15,192 bases of DNA from CAZAFM01 sp964484395 (GTDB lineage: Bacteria; Campylobacterota; Campylobacteria; Campylobacterales; CAZAFM01). Positions within the stretch are counted from its first letter, which is position 1; each line of letters starts with the position of its first letter. A model generated the notes under the pieces. That model searched no databases and was not told the origin of the DNA. It saw only the letters and a program-made list of their open reading frames with translations. The DNA lies in contig CAZAFM010000064.1 in the NCBI GenBank assembly GCA_964484395.1, forward strand, positions 1 through 15,192, in the 5' to 3' direction. The position numbers and the translations under genes are program-made. Below, one piece after another: positions 1-7,914 of this stretch.

Positions 1-373
1 CACTAAGTCTTAGTTGTGTAAAGACTCTTGATTGTAGCTCTGCAGATCTAAAAGTCTTTGTTACATAATCAACCCCACCTACTTCAAAGGCTTTTTTAAT
101 ACTATCTTCACGATCACTTGCTGTAAGGAAGATAATAGGAATATCACTATATCCAAGCTCATCTCTTATAATTTCACATGTCCTAAACCCATCCATCATA
201 TGCATCAATATATCAAGAAGTATAAGGTCAATCTCATTCTCTCTAACCACCTCAATTCCCCTAGCTCCACTTGTGGCAAATGAGATATTAAGACCTGCTT
301 CTTTTAGCACTGCAGAAGCTACTTTGATGTTCTCTTTATTATCATCAATTATTAAAATATTTTTACTATCCAT
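1..373 (-). CDS. Response regulator, receiver domain (partial, 3' end outside window)
   Basis: The first 124 residues of a CheY-like receiver domain are visible, and the gene continues past the left edge. The acidic pair D10-D11, phospho-acceptor D54, switch T84 in FLTAS and K106 are all present, so the domain should accept phosphate. Two prolines usual in this fold are replaced: the MP after the phospho-acceptor reads MH (H58), and the KP after the conserved lysine reads KT (T107). The ATG at 371-373 lies inside the end of the upstream kinase gene (8-base overlap) and is preceded by AGGAG at 379-383 with a 5-base spacer, so the two are translationally coupled. It is probably a phosphorylation target of that kinase. 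The output domain (GGDEF, HTH or none) lies outside the window and cannot be named. Confidence 0.9.
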   Translation of the reverse strand, partial: MDSKNILIIDDNKENIKVASAVLKEAGLNISFATSGARGIEVVRENEIDLILLDILMHMMDGFRTCEIIRDELGYSDIPIIFLTASDREDSIKKAFEVGGVDYVTKTFRSAELQSRVFTQLRLS

Positions 374-3300
374 CTTCACTCCTACTTAAGTGTTCTATAA
401 TTTTAGTTTGTATCCGCTCAAAATCCTCCAATACACTCTCAATACCCGCAATGTCAAATGCATCAACACTCTCTAATAGATTATTAGCATATAACTTAAG
501 TGCATCTACATTATGTATTTCTCCCCTCTGCTTAAGAGAGTTAGCAAACTCCTCTATGATATCAAAAGAGCCAGAGGTTTTAGCTTTCTTGTATTTACTC
601 TGTGCATCTTCTTGTATGTAACTCTTTAACTCTTGAGGCTTCTTAACTTTAGAAATATCAATATTGATTTCAAAACCTCTATCTTCACCTTTTTCACTCT
701 CAAATACATCTGAATTTAGATGTTTTGAAAGCTCATAAAGTAGCACCTTCTCTTCAACTGGCTTTTTCAAAAAAGCATCAACCCCTAGTGCTTCAACTTC
801 TCTTTCTTCTTCAAGAGAATTAACTGAGGCCGTTAATACGATAATAGGTATATTAGCGTATAGCTTGGTTTTTCGTATTATACGGCTTGCTTCATATCCA
901 TCCATCACAGGCATCCTAAGGTCAAGTATTACAAGGTCAGGTAGGGTTTTATCCATAATTCTTAGAGCCTCAGCTCCGTTTTCTGCTTCAAGTGTTTGGA
1001 TACCATACTGCTTTAGTAGTTCAACTATAAGCTCCCTATTTGAAGGGACATCATCTACTACTAGAACATTAGCACTTGAGAAGCTATAGGTAGTTTTTGT
1101 TTGATTTCTACTTTTCCCATCAACTGCATCTCCTTGTTTTATATCTTTTAGGATAATAGTAAACACTGAGCCTTCATTAGGAGTGCTTTGAAGCTCTATC
1201 CTTCCACCCATTATCTCTACAAGCTTTTTTGAGATAGATAGCCCAAGACCAGTTCCACCATATTTTCGTGTACTCTGTGTCTCTTGTTGTTCAAAGGCTG
1301 AGAAGATTTTTTCTTGCTCATCTTTATTGATTCCTATACCAGTATCACTTATCTTTATAAAAATATCACTTTTTTTGCTGTTTTTATCCTCATCTATAAG
1401 TCCTGCTTCTACATTTATAGACCCTTCATCAGTGAATTTAACTGCATTTCCAATAAGATTAAATAGAACTTGTCTAAGTCTAGTTCCATCAAGAAGAAAA
1501 ACCCTCTTAAGTCTAGGGTCAATAGCTGCTTCAAGACACAAATCCTTACTTTCAACTTTCAAAGAGAAGATTTTTAATACCTCCTCAATAACACTAGCAG
1601 GCTCTATATAGTCCTCTTTGAGGCTCATTTTTCCAACCTCTATTTTTGAGAGGTCTAATATATCGTTTATCAACATCAAAAGCGTTCTACCTCCTGAGGT
1701 AATAGACTCAAGATAGCTTTTCTGCTTTGGGGTGGTATCTGTTTTTTCTAGTAGCTCTGAAAAGCCTAAAATCGCATTTAGCGGCGTTCTTATCTCATGA
1801 CTCATATTGGCTAAAAACTCCATCTTTGAGAGATTAGCCCTCTGTGCTTCATTTTTGGCGATTTTTAGTTTATCTTCATACTCTTTGTGTTCAGTAATAT
1901 CAGTTATAAAGCCATTCCATAGGACATCATCATTAGAACTACCATCACAATTAGCAGTTATCTCTATCCATTTTTTATTTCCATCTTTGGTTTTTATTAG
2001 ATATGTTTCTACAAAGTTACTCTTTTGACTTGACATCTTGTTAATATCAGAACTAAACTTCTCTCTACAAGACTCTTCCATTAGCTCTCCTATGGCTTTT
2101 GGACCCTCTTTAAGAAGAGTCTTTTTTTCTATTTCTAGCACTTTTACGCATCTACTAAGCCCACTACTTACAAAGGTAAATCTTAAGAAGTCCTTCTTTG
2201 TTTGTTTAAGCTGAAATATCATTGCATCTATAGAAGATGTAGTATCTTGAAGCATCTTCTTGCTTTTTGCAAGTTTTTTGTTGGTTCTTATAAGATCACT
2301 TGTAATCTTCTCTGTAAGAGCATTCATCATATGAAAGTTCTGGAAATTCTCATCCCTCCAGCCTGCATCTAGTACATCATTTACTAGTAGGTTAAGTGCT
2401 TTTTTACTTAGTATTTTGTCCTCACTCTCTGAAAGTGCTACTACAGTCATTGTGCCTACACTTAATAAATCATTACCATAAAACTCACCAAAAGTGAACA
2501 TTCCCTCGCTTTTACCAAGATTACTAATAATAGAACTCTCAGTAGCAAGCCTCCCATCTAATACAGTAAAACGACTAGCACAAGAGTAGATAAACAGACT
2601 CTCAATCGGATACTCAGCTAGCTTAGTGGCGGCTTTGTATGCATTATTGTGGAGAATGTTTGAATGGATATAGCCTAACTTTACCTCATCACCCTCTTTT
2701 ATATTACTAGAGACTTTAACACTATCATCATCAAGCGTATCTGTCACCATAAGTGCAGACTTTATGCCCCTCTTCTTAAGAACAAGTGGAAACCTAGATG
2801 ATGTAGAGACTATATCTTCAGTAGATTTTCTACCTAGATAGCGCGCGTATAGCTGTTTTAAGGATATATTATCTATTGATTTTATGATGTTTCCATCTGC
2901 TTTAGTAATTTTGAAGCTAGGTCCTATTCTTTTATAGGCAAAACTGTAACCATTGTTTACTATCAACTCTTTTCCACTAATACAAGCGTAGGCAAAACCT
3001 CGCTCAACAATTCCATATCTACTAAAAACCAATCCAGGAGGCTCAATACTACTACCCTCAATCCCAGCCATTCCACCAGCTATAATACATCTGTTTTTGC
3101 AGATACCTATCTCTTTAGTAAGCATCTGTGCCTCATTCCAGCAGTTGTTTCCAAAGATTATTATGAGCTTTATGTCTTCTTGCGCACTTTTGTCAAGTAG
3201 CTCTTTAGTTGTCTGCTCTAGGGATGATTTGTTGTAGCTTTTTTCATATAGCTGTATCTCTCCACCTGTGAGCTTACTTTTTTCAAAAAGTGTAAAAACT

Positions 3301-3539
3301 ATGCTTACACTCTCTTTTTTAACATCTTCATTACTGATTACGGAGGGTGTAGTAGAACCAAGAATCTGCGCATAAGGCAGAAGAGTAGAGAGTGAGTGCC
3401 ACAGAAGCTCAAATGTACTTCTATCATATACAGAACTAAAGCATTGAACTAGAAGGTTCTCCTTCTTATTTAATGAATAAAAGGCGATAAACTCCTCGAG
3501 CATCTCATAGTTTTTAAATTCATGTGTATATGTCTGCAA
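366..3539 (-). CDS. FIST-PAS hybrid sensor histidine kinase with C-terminal receiver
   Basis: This is a soluble hybrid histidine kinase of 1057 residues with no membrane segment. Domains in order: FIST N (about 25-220) and FIST C (about 225-395, with the SCASR stretch, C320 and R323), a family proposed to bind small ligands such as amino acids; a coiled linker; a PAS/PAC domain (about 450-553); HisKA with H581 in HEIRTPLNA; HATPase with the N box near N694/N698, DTGIG at 732-736 and GGTGLGL at 761-767; a receiver (about 823-942) with D829-D830, D873, T903 and K926; and a helical C-terminal region (about 990-1052). That last region resembles tails of other hybrid kinases and lacks an HPt histidine motif. 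I take TTG at 3537-3539 as the start because AAAGGGG lies 4 bases upstream and no ATG occurs nearby in frame. The receiver-only gene downstream overlaps it and is the likely phosphorelay partner. Confidence 0.93.
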   Translation of the reverse strand: MQTYTHEFKNYEMLEEFIAFYSLNKKENLLVQCFSSVYDRSTFELLWHSLSTLLPYAQILGSTTPSVISNEDVKKESVSIVFTLFEKSKLTGGEIQLYEKSYNKSSLEQTTKELLDKSAQEDIKLIIIFGNNCWNEAQMLTKEIGICKNRCIIAGGMAGIEGSSIEPPGLVFSRYGIVERGFAYACISGKELIVNNGYSFAYKRIGPSFKITKADGNIIKSIDNISLKQLYARYLGRKSTEDIVSTSSRFPLVLKKRGIKSALMVTDTLDDDSVKVSSNIKEGDEVKLGYIHSNILHNNAYKAATKLAEYPIESLFIYSCASRFTVLDGRLATESSIISNLGKSEGMFTFGEFYGNDLLSVGTMTVVALSESEDKILSKKALNLLVNDVLDAGWRDENFQNFHMMNALTEKITSDLIRTNKKLAKSKKMLQDTTSSIDAMIFQLKQTKKDFLRFTFVSSGLSRCVKVLEIEKKTLLKEGPKAIGELMEESCREKFSSDINKMSSQKSNFVETYLIKTKDGNKKWIEITANCDGSSNDDVLWNGFITDITEHKEYEDKLKIAKNEAQRANLSKMEFLANMSHEIRTPLNAILGFSELLEKTDTTPKQKSYLESITSGGRTLLMLINDILDLSKIEVGKMSLKEDYIEPASVIEEVLKIFSLKVESKDLCLEAAIDPRLKRVFLLDGTRLRQVLFNLIGNAVKFTDEGSINVEAGLIDEDKNSKKSDIFIKISDTGIGINKDEQEKIFSAFEQQETQSTRKYGGTGLGLSISKKLVEIMGGRIELQSTPNEGSVFTIILKDIKQGDAVDGKSRNQTKTTYSFSSANVLVVDDVPSNRELIVELLKQYGIQTLEAENGAEALRIMDKTLPDLVILDLRMPVMDGYEASRIIRKTKLYANIPIIVLTASVNSLEEEREVEALGVDAFLKKPVEEKVLLYELSKHLNSDVFESEKGEDRGFEINIDISKVKKPQELKSYIQEDAQSKYKKAKTSGSFDIIEEFANSLKQRGEIHNVDALKLYANNLLESVDAFDIAGIESVLEDFERIQTKIIEHLSRSEDG

Positions 3540-3719
3540 GCTACCCCTTTTTTTGATTCAAGTATATAATTTCTAGCTTAACTTAAGGTTATTTTTATTT
3601 TTACACCACAGTATTAAGTGTTACTAACTCTTTAATCACTGATTTGACAAAGCTTCAAGAATATGTTAGTTTGTTTGAAGTTATAAGAAGTAAGCAGAAA
3701 ATCTGAAAGAGGAGTTACC
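3540..3719. promoter_or_regulatory. Divergent intergenic region with candidate promoters
   Basis: This 180-base AT-rich gap separates the minus-strand FIST kinase from the plus-strand VTT operon, so promoters for both should lie here. Minus strand: TATACT (complement of 3561-3566) is a good -10 match placed to give a short leader before the TTG start, with an A-rich stretch behind it. Plus strand: TATAAG at 3682-3687 would give a leader of about 26 bases. A perfect TTGACA lies at 3644-3649 without a convincing -10 at normal spacing, and a perfect TATAAT lies at 3565-3570 further upstream. A short inverted repeat, CTTCAA (3653-3658) and TTGAAG (3675-3680), could be an operator half-site pair. 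None of these is proven. Campylobacterota sigma-70 promoters often lack a -35 box, so I weight the -10 matches more. Confidence 0.4.
3707..3713 (+). promoter_or_regulatory. Strong Shine-Dalgarno (AAGAGGAG region) that decides an AUA start
   Basis: The sequence GAAAGAGGAG ends at 3713 and sits 6 bases before ATA at 3720. It is one of the better ribosome binding sites in the window. The reading frame that follows lacks any ATG, GTG or TTG until 3873, which lies beyond an obvious hydrophobic N-terminal helix. The site therefore argues for initiation at or very near 3720. Confidence 0.65.
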
Positions 3720-4415
3720 ATAAATCTAAAAACAGTCATAGTTATACTTATTGTAGCACTTTTACTTTTTCTCATAACAAATAGTATTGGTATTAATGAA
3801 CTCTCTTTTGAGCTTATTTCTTCTAATAGAGAGGCTATTGATGCTTTTATTGAGAAAAACTATATTGCTTCTTTGTTTATCTACTCTGGGATTTATATAC
3901 TCCTATTAAGTATTGGAACTCCCTTTGGGGCTCTTATGAGTGTGGTGGCTGGGTTTTTCTTTGGGCTTTATGTTGGGATAATTCTTACTGTGCTAAATGC
4001 AACACTATCTGCTACTATAACCTACTTAGTAGGAAAAAAGTACATCTACACATACCTAAAAAGAAAGTACACCAAAAAGGTAGAATCCGTAGAGAGAGAG
4101 GTAGAGAATAATGGTCCATATTATGTACTAGCAGTACGGTTTAGCTCTATACTTCCGTTTTTTTGGGTTAATATTCTTTTTGGAGCCAGTGGGATAGGCT
4201 ATAAGAGTTATATAATCCCTACATTCATAGGGGTTATACCCGGAACCTTTGTATATAGCAATATGGGGACCTCACTATCTACTCTAGAGTCTTTAAAGGG
4301 GTTTTTTAGCTTAGAGATTGCTCTATCATTTCTACTATTGGGGGTTTTGGCTATTTTGCCAGTAGTATATAGAAGGGTAAAAACAAGATTAACAAAGGAG
4401 AATTATGTGGCTTAA
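3720..4415 (+). CDS. VTT-domain (DedA/TVP38-TMEM64 superfamily) inner-membrane protein, probable AUA start
   Basis: This is a polytopic membrane protein of 231 residues. Residues 5-20 form an N-terminal hydrophobic helix. A VTT-type core follows with IGTPFGA (65-71), the glycine-rich AGFFFG (77-82), a basic cytoplasmic segment (106-120), R140 followed by PFFWVN (146-151), and a C-terminal helix (about 205-225). The VTT/DedA superfamily includes lipid transporters and scramblases and supports envelope homeostasis; the substrate here is unknown. The first usual start codon in frame is TTG at 3873, but that would remove the first helix and leave no good ribosome site. The frame is open and protein-like back to ATA 3720, which follows a strong Shine-Dalgarno and gives the family's usual length. 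An in-frame stop lies at 3684-3686. The gene overlaps the next by 11 bases. Identity of the family is fairly sure; the start is likely but unusual. Confidence 0.82.
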   Translation: MNLKTVIVILIVALLLFLITNSIGINELSFELISSNREAIDAFIEKNYIASLFIYSGIYILLLSIGTPFGALMSVVAGFFFGLYVGIILTVLNATLSATITYLVGKKYIYTYLKRKYTKKVESVEREVENNGPYYVLAVRFSSILPFFWVNILFGASGIGYKSYIIPTFIGVIPGTFVYSNMGTSLSTLESLKGFFSLEIALSFLLLGVLAILPVVYRRVKTRLTKENYVA

Positions 4416-6585
4416 GTGGCTTCCTTGGAGATATTTTTTTTCTAAATTTGCAAGATCTCAAGGTTTTATAGACCCTATAATGCTCATAAGTAAGCTTGGC
4501 AACTTCGCTCAACCTTCAGAAGTAAGTGAGCCTATTGAGCTACTAAGAGCGGGTGTTCTTTTTCATGCTAGAGGACTTATTAACTCAAAAGTAATACAAC
4601 AAAACCTTGATTGGGTGTGGCCCTACTGGGTAGAGAAGCAGTTTGACCCAAACAGTAGGAGCTTCTTGCCAAGAGCCTTTTCTATCACACATATCAACCT
4701 AACACATAGGAATTGGACTGGATTTGGGCTTCCTGGATTAGAGTACTATCCAATTACAGACCCTAAAGGTCTTATTACACCTCTTTATGATGGATGTTCT
4801 ATAGATTTTATCCTAAAAGATACAAACTCATATATCTACCCTGCTATATGTGAGAGTGTAGAGCAGCGTGTAACGCAAGATGGGTTTGGAATAGATACAA
4901 CTATAAAAGGAGAAGATAGTTATCTGAAGATAAAAAAAGAGGTAGTATTAAAAGATGATATACCTATCTTAGAAGTAAAACTCTCCTCTAACTCCACCTT
5001 TGGAGTATCACTTATGCCCTATAATCCTGAAGGTGTGAGCTTCATCCACTCTATAGAGCTAGATGAGCAAGCACTCAATATTGATGGTGAGCATTTTTGT
5101 AGCTTTTTGGGTGAAATTATAGAAACATATATGTCTGAATATCAAGAGGGTGATTCATCTTTCTTATCACACGGCAAGAATCTAAAAAAGATAAAGTGTG
5201 ATGTAGGTATGGCAAATGCCACACTTATGTTCAACAAAGATGTAACCATATCTGTTCTACTCAAAAAAAGTGATAGCTTTTTTATGCAAAAAGCAAAAGA
5301 GATATTAAAAAAAGATGAGCACTACACCTCATGGGAAGATGCACTAAAGAATTGTACAAAAATCAAAAGTGGTGATAAAAAAATTGATTTTCTCTATCAA
5401 ACAGCCATAAAAAGCTCAATACTAATGTCTCCAAATGAAGTATATCCTGGACCATACACATATAGGAGGTTTTGGTTTAGAGATGCGGCTTTTATACTAA
5501 ATGCACTCATATCACTAGGTCTAAAACATAGGTGTGAAAATATCATCAATCAGTTTCCAAAAAAGCAGAGACTAGATGGATACTTCTTATCACAAGAGGG
5601 TGAGTGGGACTCAAATGGACAGGTTTTATGGATAGTGCATAGGTATTACAAAAGTTTCAATGAAACACTAGACCCAAAACTCCTAAAGTCCATAAAAAAG
5701 GGTGCTGATTGGATTATAGGTAAAAGAAACAAAAAAGACTCCTCCAAGACCTCAGGACTTATGCCAGCGGGCTTTAGTGCAGAGCACTTTGGCTCAAATG
5801 ATAACTACTACTGGGATAGTATGTTTGCTAGCTCTGGGCTTATGTGTGCTTATGAGATACTAAAAGAGCATGGTGATGAAGATGCAGAGCTTTATAAAGA
5901 GCAAGCAGAAGATATAAAGCACTCTATTATCTACTCTATTGAACAAAATCTAGCTAAAAACAGAGGTGCTATCTCAGCCTCACCTCATAGAAGAATGGAT
6001 AGTGGTGCTATAGGCTCACTATGTGCACTATATCCTTTAAGTCTATTTGATGATAGTGATGAGCGCATTTTAAAAACTGCTGAGTTTTTGTATGAAAATT
6101 CATTTTTTGAGGGTTGCTTCTTTCAAGATATGATACACTCAGGGATAAACGCATATCTCTCATTACATGTGGCTCAGGTGTTTTTAAAAGCTGGTAGAAG
6201 AGATAGGTTTATAGAGATAGTTGATAATGTAAAAAACCTATCCTCTCCTACAGGACAGTGGCCAGAAGCCATCCACCCTATAACAAAAGGTGGATGTATG
6301 GGAGATGGACATCATGTATGGGCAAGTGCAGAGTGGATTAAGGCTATAAATTCAGCCTTTGTTCTAGAAGCTTCAAGCAGTATAAAGCTACTAGAAGGTA
6401 TTAAAAAAGAGCAGTTAATAGATGGTGTAGAGTTTGGACCTCTAAATACACCCTATGGAAAAATATCTCTAAAAGCTAAACAAAAAGCTAATACAGTTGA
6501 GATAGATGTAGATACAGATATAACAGAAAAAATAACATGCTTTGGTGAAAATATAAAAAAAGGTGTAAATAGAGTAAAAGTATGA
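4405..6585 (+). CDS. Cytoplasmic six-hairpin (GH15-like) glycoside hydrolase
   Basis: The 726-residue product has no signal peptide or membrane helix and should act in the cytoplasm, although its start is tryptophan-rich and amphipathic. The N-terminal part (about 35-300) looks like a beta-rich accessory domain, with the WTGFGLPGLEYY stretch at 104-115. The C-terminal part (about 325-660) resembles an (alpha/alpha)6 barrel of glucoamylase or glycogen-debranching type: WFRDAAF at 357-363, EGEWDSNGQ at 398-406, YYWDSM at 468-473, TGQWPEAIHP at 616-625 and GDGHHVW at 633-639. Acidic residues D360, E399/D402, D471 and E621 are candidates for catalysis. I cannot assign a numbered GH family or a substrate with certainty. 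The ATG at 4405 has AAAGGAG at 4394-4400 and overlaps the VTT gene by 11 bases. The stop overlaps the next start as ATGA, so the three genes are coupled. An intracellular alpha-glucosidase-like role on a glycan or glycolipid made by the neighbour is inferred. Confidence 0.78.
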   Translation: MWLKWLPWRYFFSKFARSQGFIDPIMLISKLGNFAQPSEVSEPIELLRAGVLFHARGLINSKVIQQNLDWVWPYWVEKQFDPNSRSFLPRAFSITHINLTHRNWTGFGLPGLEYYPITDPKGLITPLYDGCSIDFILKDTNSYIYPAICESVEQRVTQDGFGIDTTIKGEDSYLKIKKEVVLKDDIPILEVKLSSNSTFGVSLMPYNPEGVSFIHSIELDEQALNIDGEHFCSFLGEIIETYMSEYQEGDSSFLSHGKNLKKIKCDVGMANATLMFNKDVTISVLLKKSDSFFMQKAKEILKKDEHYTSWEDALKNCTKIKSGDKKIDFLYQTAIKSSILMSPNEVYPGPYTYRRFWFRDAAFILNALISLGLKHRCENIINQFPKKQRLDGYFLSQEGEWDSNGQVLWIVHRYYKSFNETLDPKLLKSIKKGADWIIGKRNKKDSSKTSGLMPAGFSAEHFGSNDNYYWDSMFASSGLMCAYEILKEHGDEDAELYKEQAEDIKHSIIYSIEQNLAKNRGAISASPHRRMDSGAIGSLCALYPLSLFDDSDERILKTAEFLYENSFFEGCFFQDMIHSGINAYLSLHVAQVFLKAGRRDRFIEIVDNVKNLSSPTGQWPEAIHPITKGGCMGDGHHVWASAEWIKAINSAFVLEASSSIKLLEGIKKEQLIDGVEFGPLNTPYGKISLKAKQKANTVEIDVDTDITEKITCFGENIKKGVNRVKV

Positions 6586-7826
6586 ATATCATAATGATGA
6601 CAAACACATATAAGCCTCATGTTGGAGGTGTAGCAAACTCAGTTTATAATTTCAAAGAGGAGCTTCAAAAAAGAGGTCATAGAACTCTTGTAGTTGCTCC
6701 TCACTTTGAAGGAGAGTATGAGGAAGATGATGTAATTCGAGTAAACGCCCTAACAAACTTCAATGGAAGTGATTTCTCAGTTAGCCTACCCTCCCCCATA
6801 AAGCTAGGTGACTTTAAGCCAGATATTATTCACTCCCACCACCCTTTTTTGTTAGGAAGTAGTGCTATAAGGCTAGCTGCTCTAAAAAAGATACCTATAG
6901 TTTTTACTCACCACACACTCTATGAGAGATATACGCACTATGTACCATTTGACTCCCAAAAACTACAAGAGCTAACAGTAAATATGGTCACTGAGTATTG
7001 TAATCTCTGCTCCTCTGTTATAGCCCCAAGCCAAAGCATAAAAGAGCTTCTAGAAAAAAGAGGGGTAGAGCAACACATAGATGTAGTACCCACAGGAATA
7101 GATGAGCATCTTTTTGATATAGATAGAGATTATGAGTTTGAAAAAGAAATAGGCATTCCTAAAGATGCTTTTGTCATAGGGCATGTCAGTCGCTTAGCTA
7201 AAGAGAAGAATCAGCACTTTTTATCTCAAGCAGTGGCTACTTTTCTAAAAAAAAGAGATGATGCGTTTTTTGTAGTAGCAGGAGATGGGGATATAAAAGA
7301 GGAGCTTGAAGAGATTTTTATTAAAGAGGGAGTAGCTAAGAGGGCTGTTTTCTTAGGAAACAGAGAAGGAGAGGAGCTTATAAAGCTATACAAGAGATTT
7401 GATGTATTTGCATTTAGCTCTACTAGTGAGACTCAAGGGATGGTTATAGCGGAAGCACTTCTAGCCTCAACCCCTATTGTCGCACTTAAGGCTAGTGGGG
7501 TAGAAGAGCTTGTAAAAAACAATAAAAACGGTATCTTGATAGAAAAAGAGAGCAAAAAGTCCTTCATAGAAGCATTTGAAAACCTCTATACTATGAGTAA
7601 AGAGAGGTTAGAAAATCTTAAAAAAAGCTCTAAAAAAAGTGCAAAAGAGTACACACTTAGCAGGACCACTCAAAAGCTAATAGAGATTTATAAAAACAGA
7701 ACTTTAGAAAAAAGAGATTTTAGAAGTAGTGATATTGATATTTTTGACAAAACTCTAAGAGTGCTTGGAGCTGAGTACAACCTCTGGAAAGCAAGGGCTG
7801 AGGCAGTAAAAAATAGTATAACATAG
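6582..7826 (+). CDS. GT4 family glycosyltransferase, diacylglycerol glucosyltransferase-like
   Basis: This 414-residue retaining glycosyltransferase has the GT-B fold. The N-terminal Rossmann half carries the acceptor-side glycine loop in YKPHVGGVANS (10-20), HSHHPFLLG (84-92) and FTHHTLYERYTHY (108-120). The HPFLLG and HHTLYE..HY pattern is typical of bacterial 1,2-diacylglycerol glucosyltransferases and related lipid mannosyltransferases. The C-terminal half carries HVSRLAKEKN (201-210), which contacts donor phosphate, and the EX7E motif E283-E291 that binds the nucleotide-sugar. A C-terminal helical extension (about 378-414) follows. No membrane segment is seen, so peripheral association with the inner leaflet is expected. 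It is the last gene of the operon, coupled to the glycosidase by a 4-base ATGA overlap. The donor (UDP-glucose, GDP-mannose or other) cannot be told from sequence, and a role in exopolysaccharide assembly is the main alternative. Confidence 0.85.
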   Translation: MNIIMMTNTYKPHVGGVANSVYNFKEELQKRGHRTLVVAPHFEGEYEEDDVIRVNALTNFNGSDFSVSLPSPIKLGDFKPDIIHSHHPFLLGSSAIRLAALKKIPIVFTHHTLYERYTHYVPFDSQKLQELTVNMVTEYCNLCSSVIAPSQSIKELLEKRGVEQHIDVVPTGIDEHLFDIDRDYEFEKEIGIPKDAFVIGHVSRLAKEKNQHFLSQAVATFLKKRDDAFFVVAGDGDIKEELEEIFIKEGVAKRAVFLGNREGEELIKLYKRFDVFAFSSTSETQGMVIAEALLASTPIVALKASGVEELVKNNKNGILIEKESKKSFIEAFENLYTMSKERLENLKKSSKKSAKEYTLSRTTQKLIEIYKNRTLEKRDFRSSDIDIFDKTLRVLGAEYNLWKARAEAVKNSIT

Positions 7827-7914
7827 TTTTGGTTTTATTGTGGATTAATCAGAAACTAGCTAAAGTATAACCTCTATTAACTTGCAGAGTGTATCTAAAA
7901 ATTAGGTAGAAGTT
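7827..7914 (+). promoter_or_regulatory. Short intergenic region, candidate promoter for sensor kinase
   Basis: These 88 bases separate the glycosyltransferase stop from the sensor-kinase ATG. TATAAC at 7866-7871 is a plausible -10 box that would give a leader of about 37 bases. I find no matching -35 at normal spacing. AGG at 7905-7907 is a modest ribosome site for the ATG at 7915. I see no hairpin followed by a T run, so there is no clear intrinsic terminator for the upstream operon and read-through into the kinase gene is possible. Confidence 0.3.

Noticed and set aside
865..2028. Several plus-strand open frames (865-1089, 1327-1611, 1807-2028) opposite the FIST kinase
   Set aside because: They are antisense to a strongly supported kinase gene, have low-complexity Ser/Leu-rich translations, and lack ribosome sites.
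3548..3554. T run near the start of the FIST kinase as an intrinsic terminator
   Set aside because: No stem precedes it. It is the complement of the A-rich leader just before the kinase Shine-Dalgarno.
3663..3686. ATG followed by seven codons and a stop, a possible leader peptide before the VTT gene
   Set aside because: It has no ribosome site, shows no regulatory codon run, and is too short to support as a gene.
3873..4415. TTG at 3873 as start of the VTT gene
   Set aside because: It removes the N-terminal hydrophobic helix, has no convincing ribosome site, and leaves 50 upstream protein-like codons unexplained. The ATA at 3720 with a strong Shine-Dalgarno fits better.
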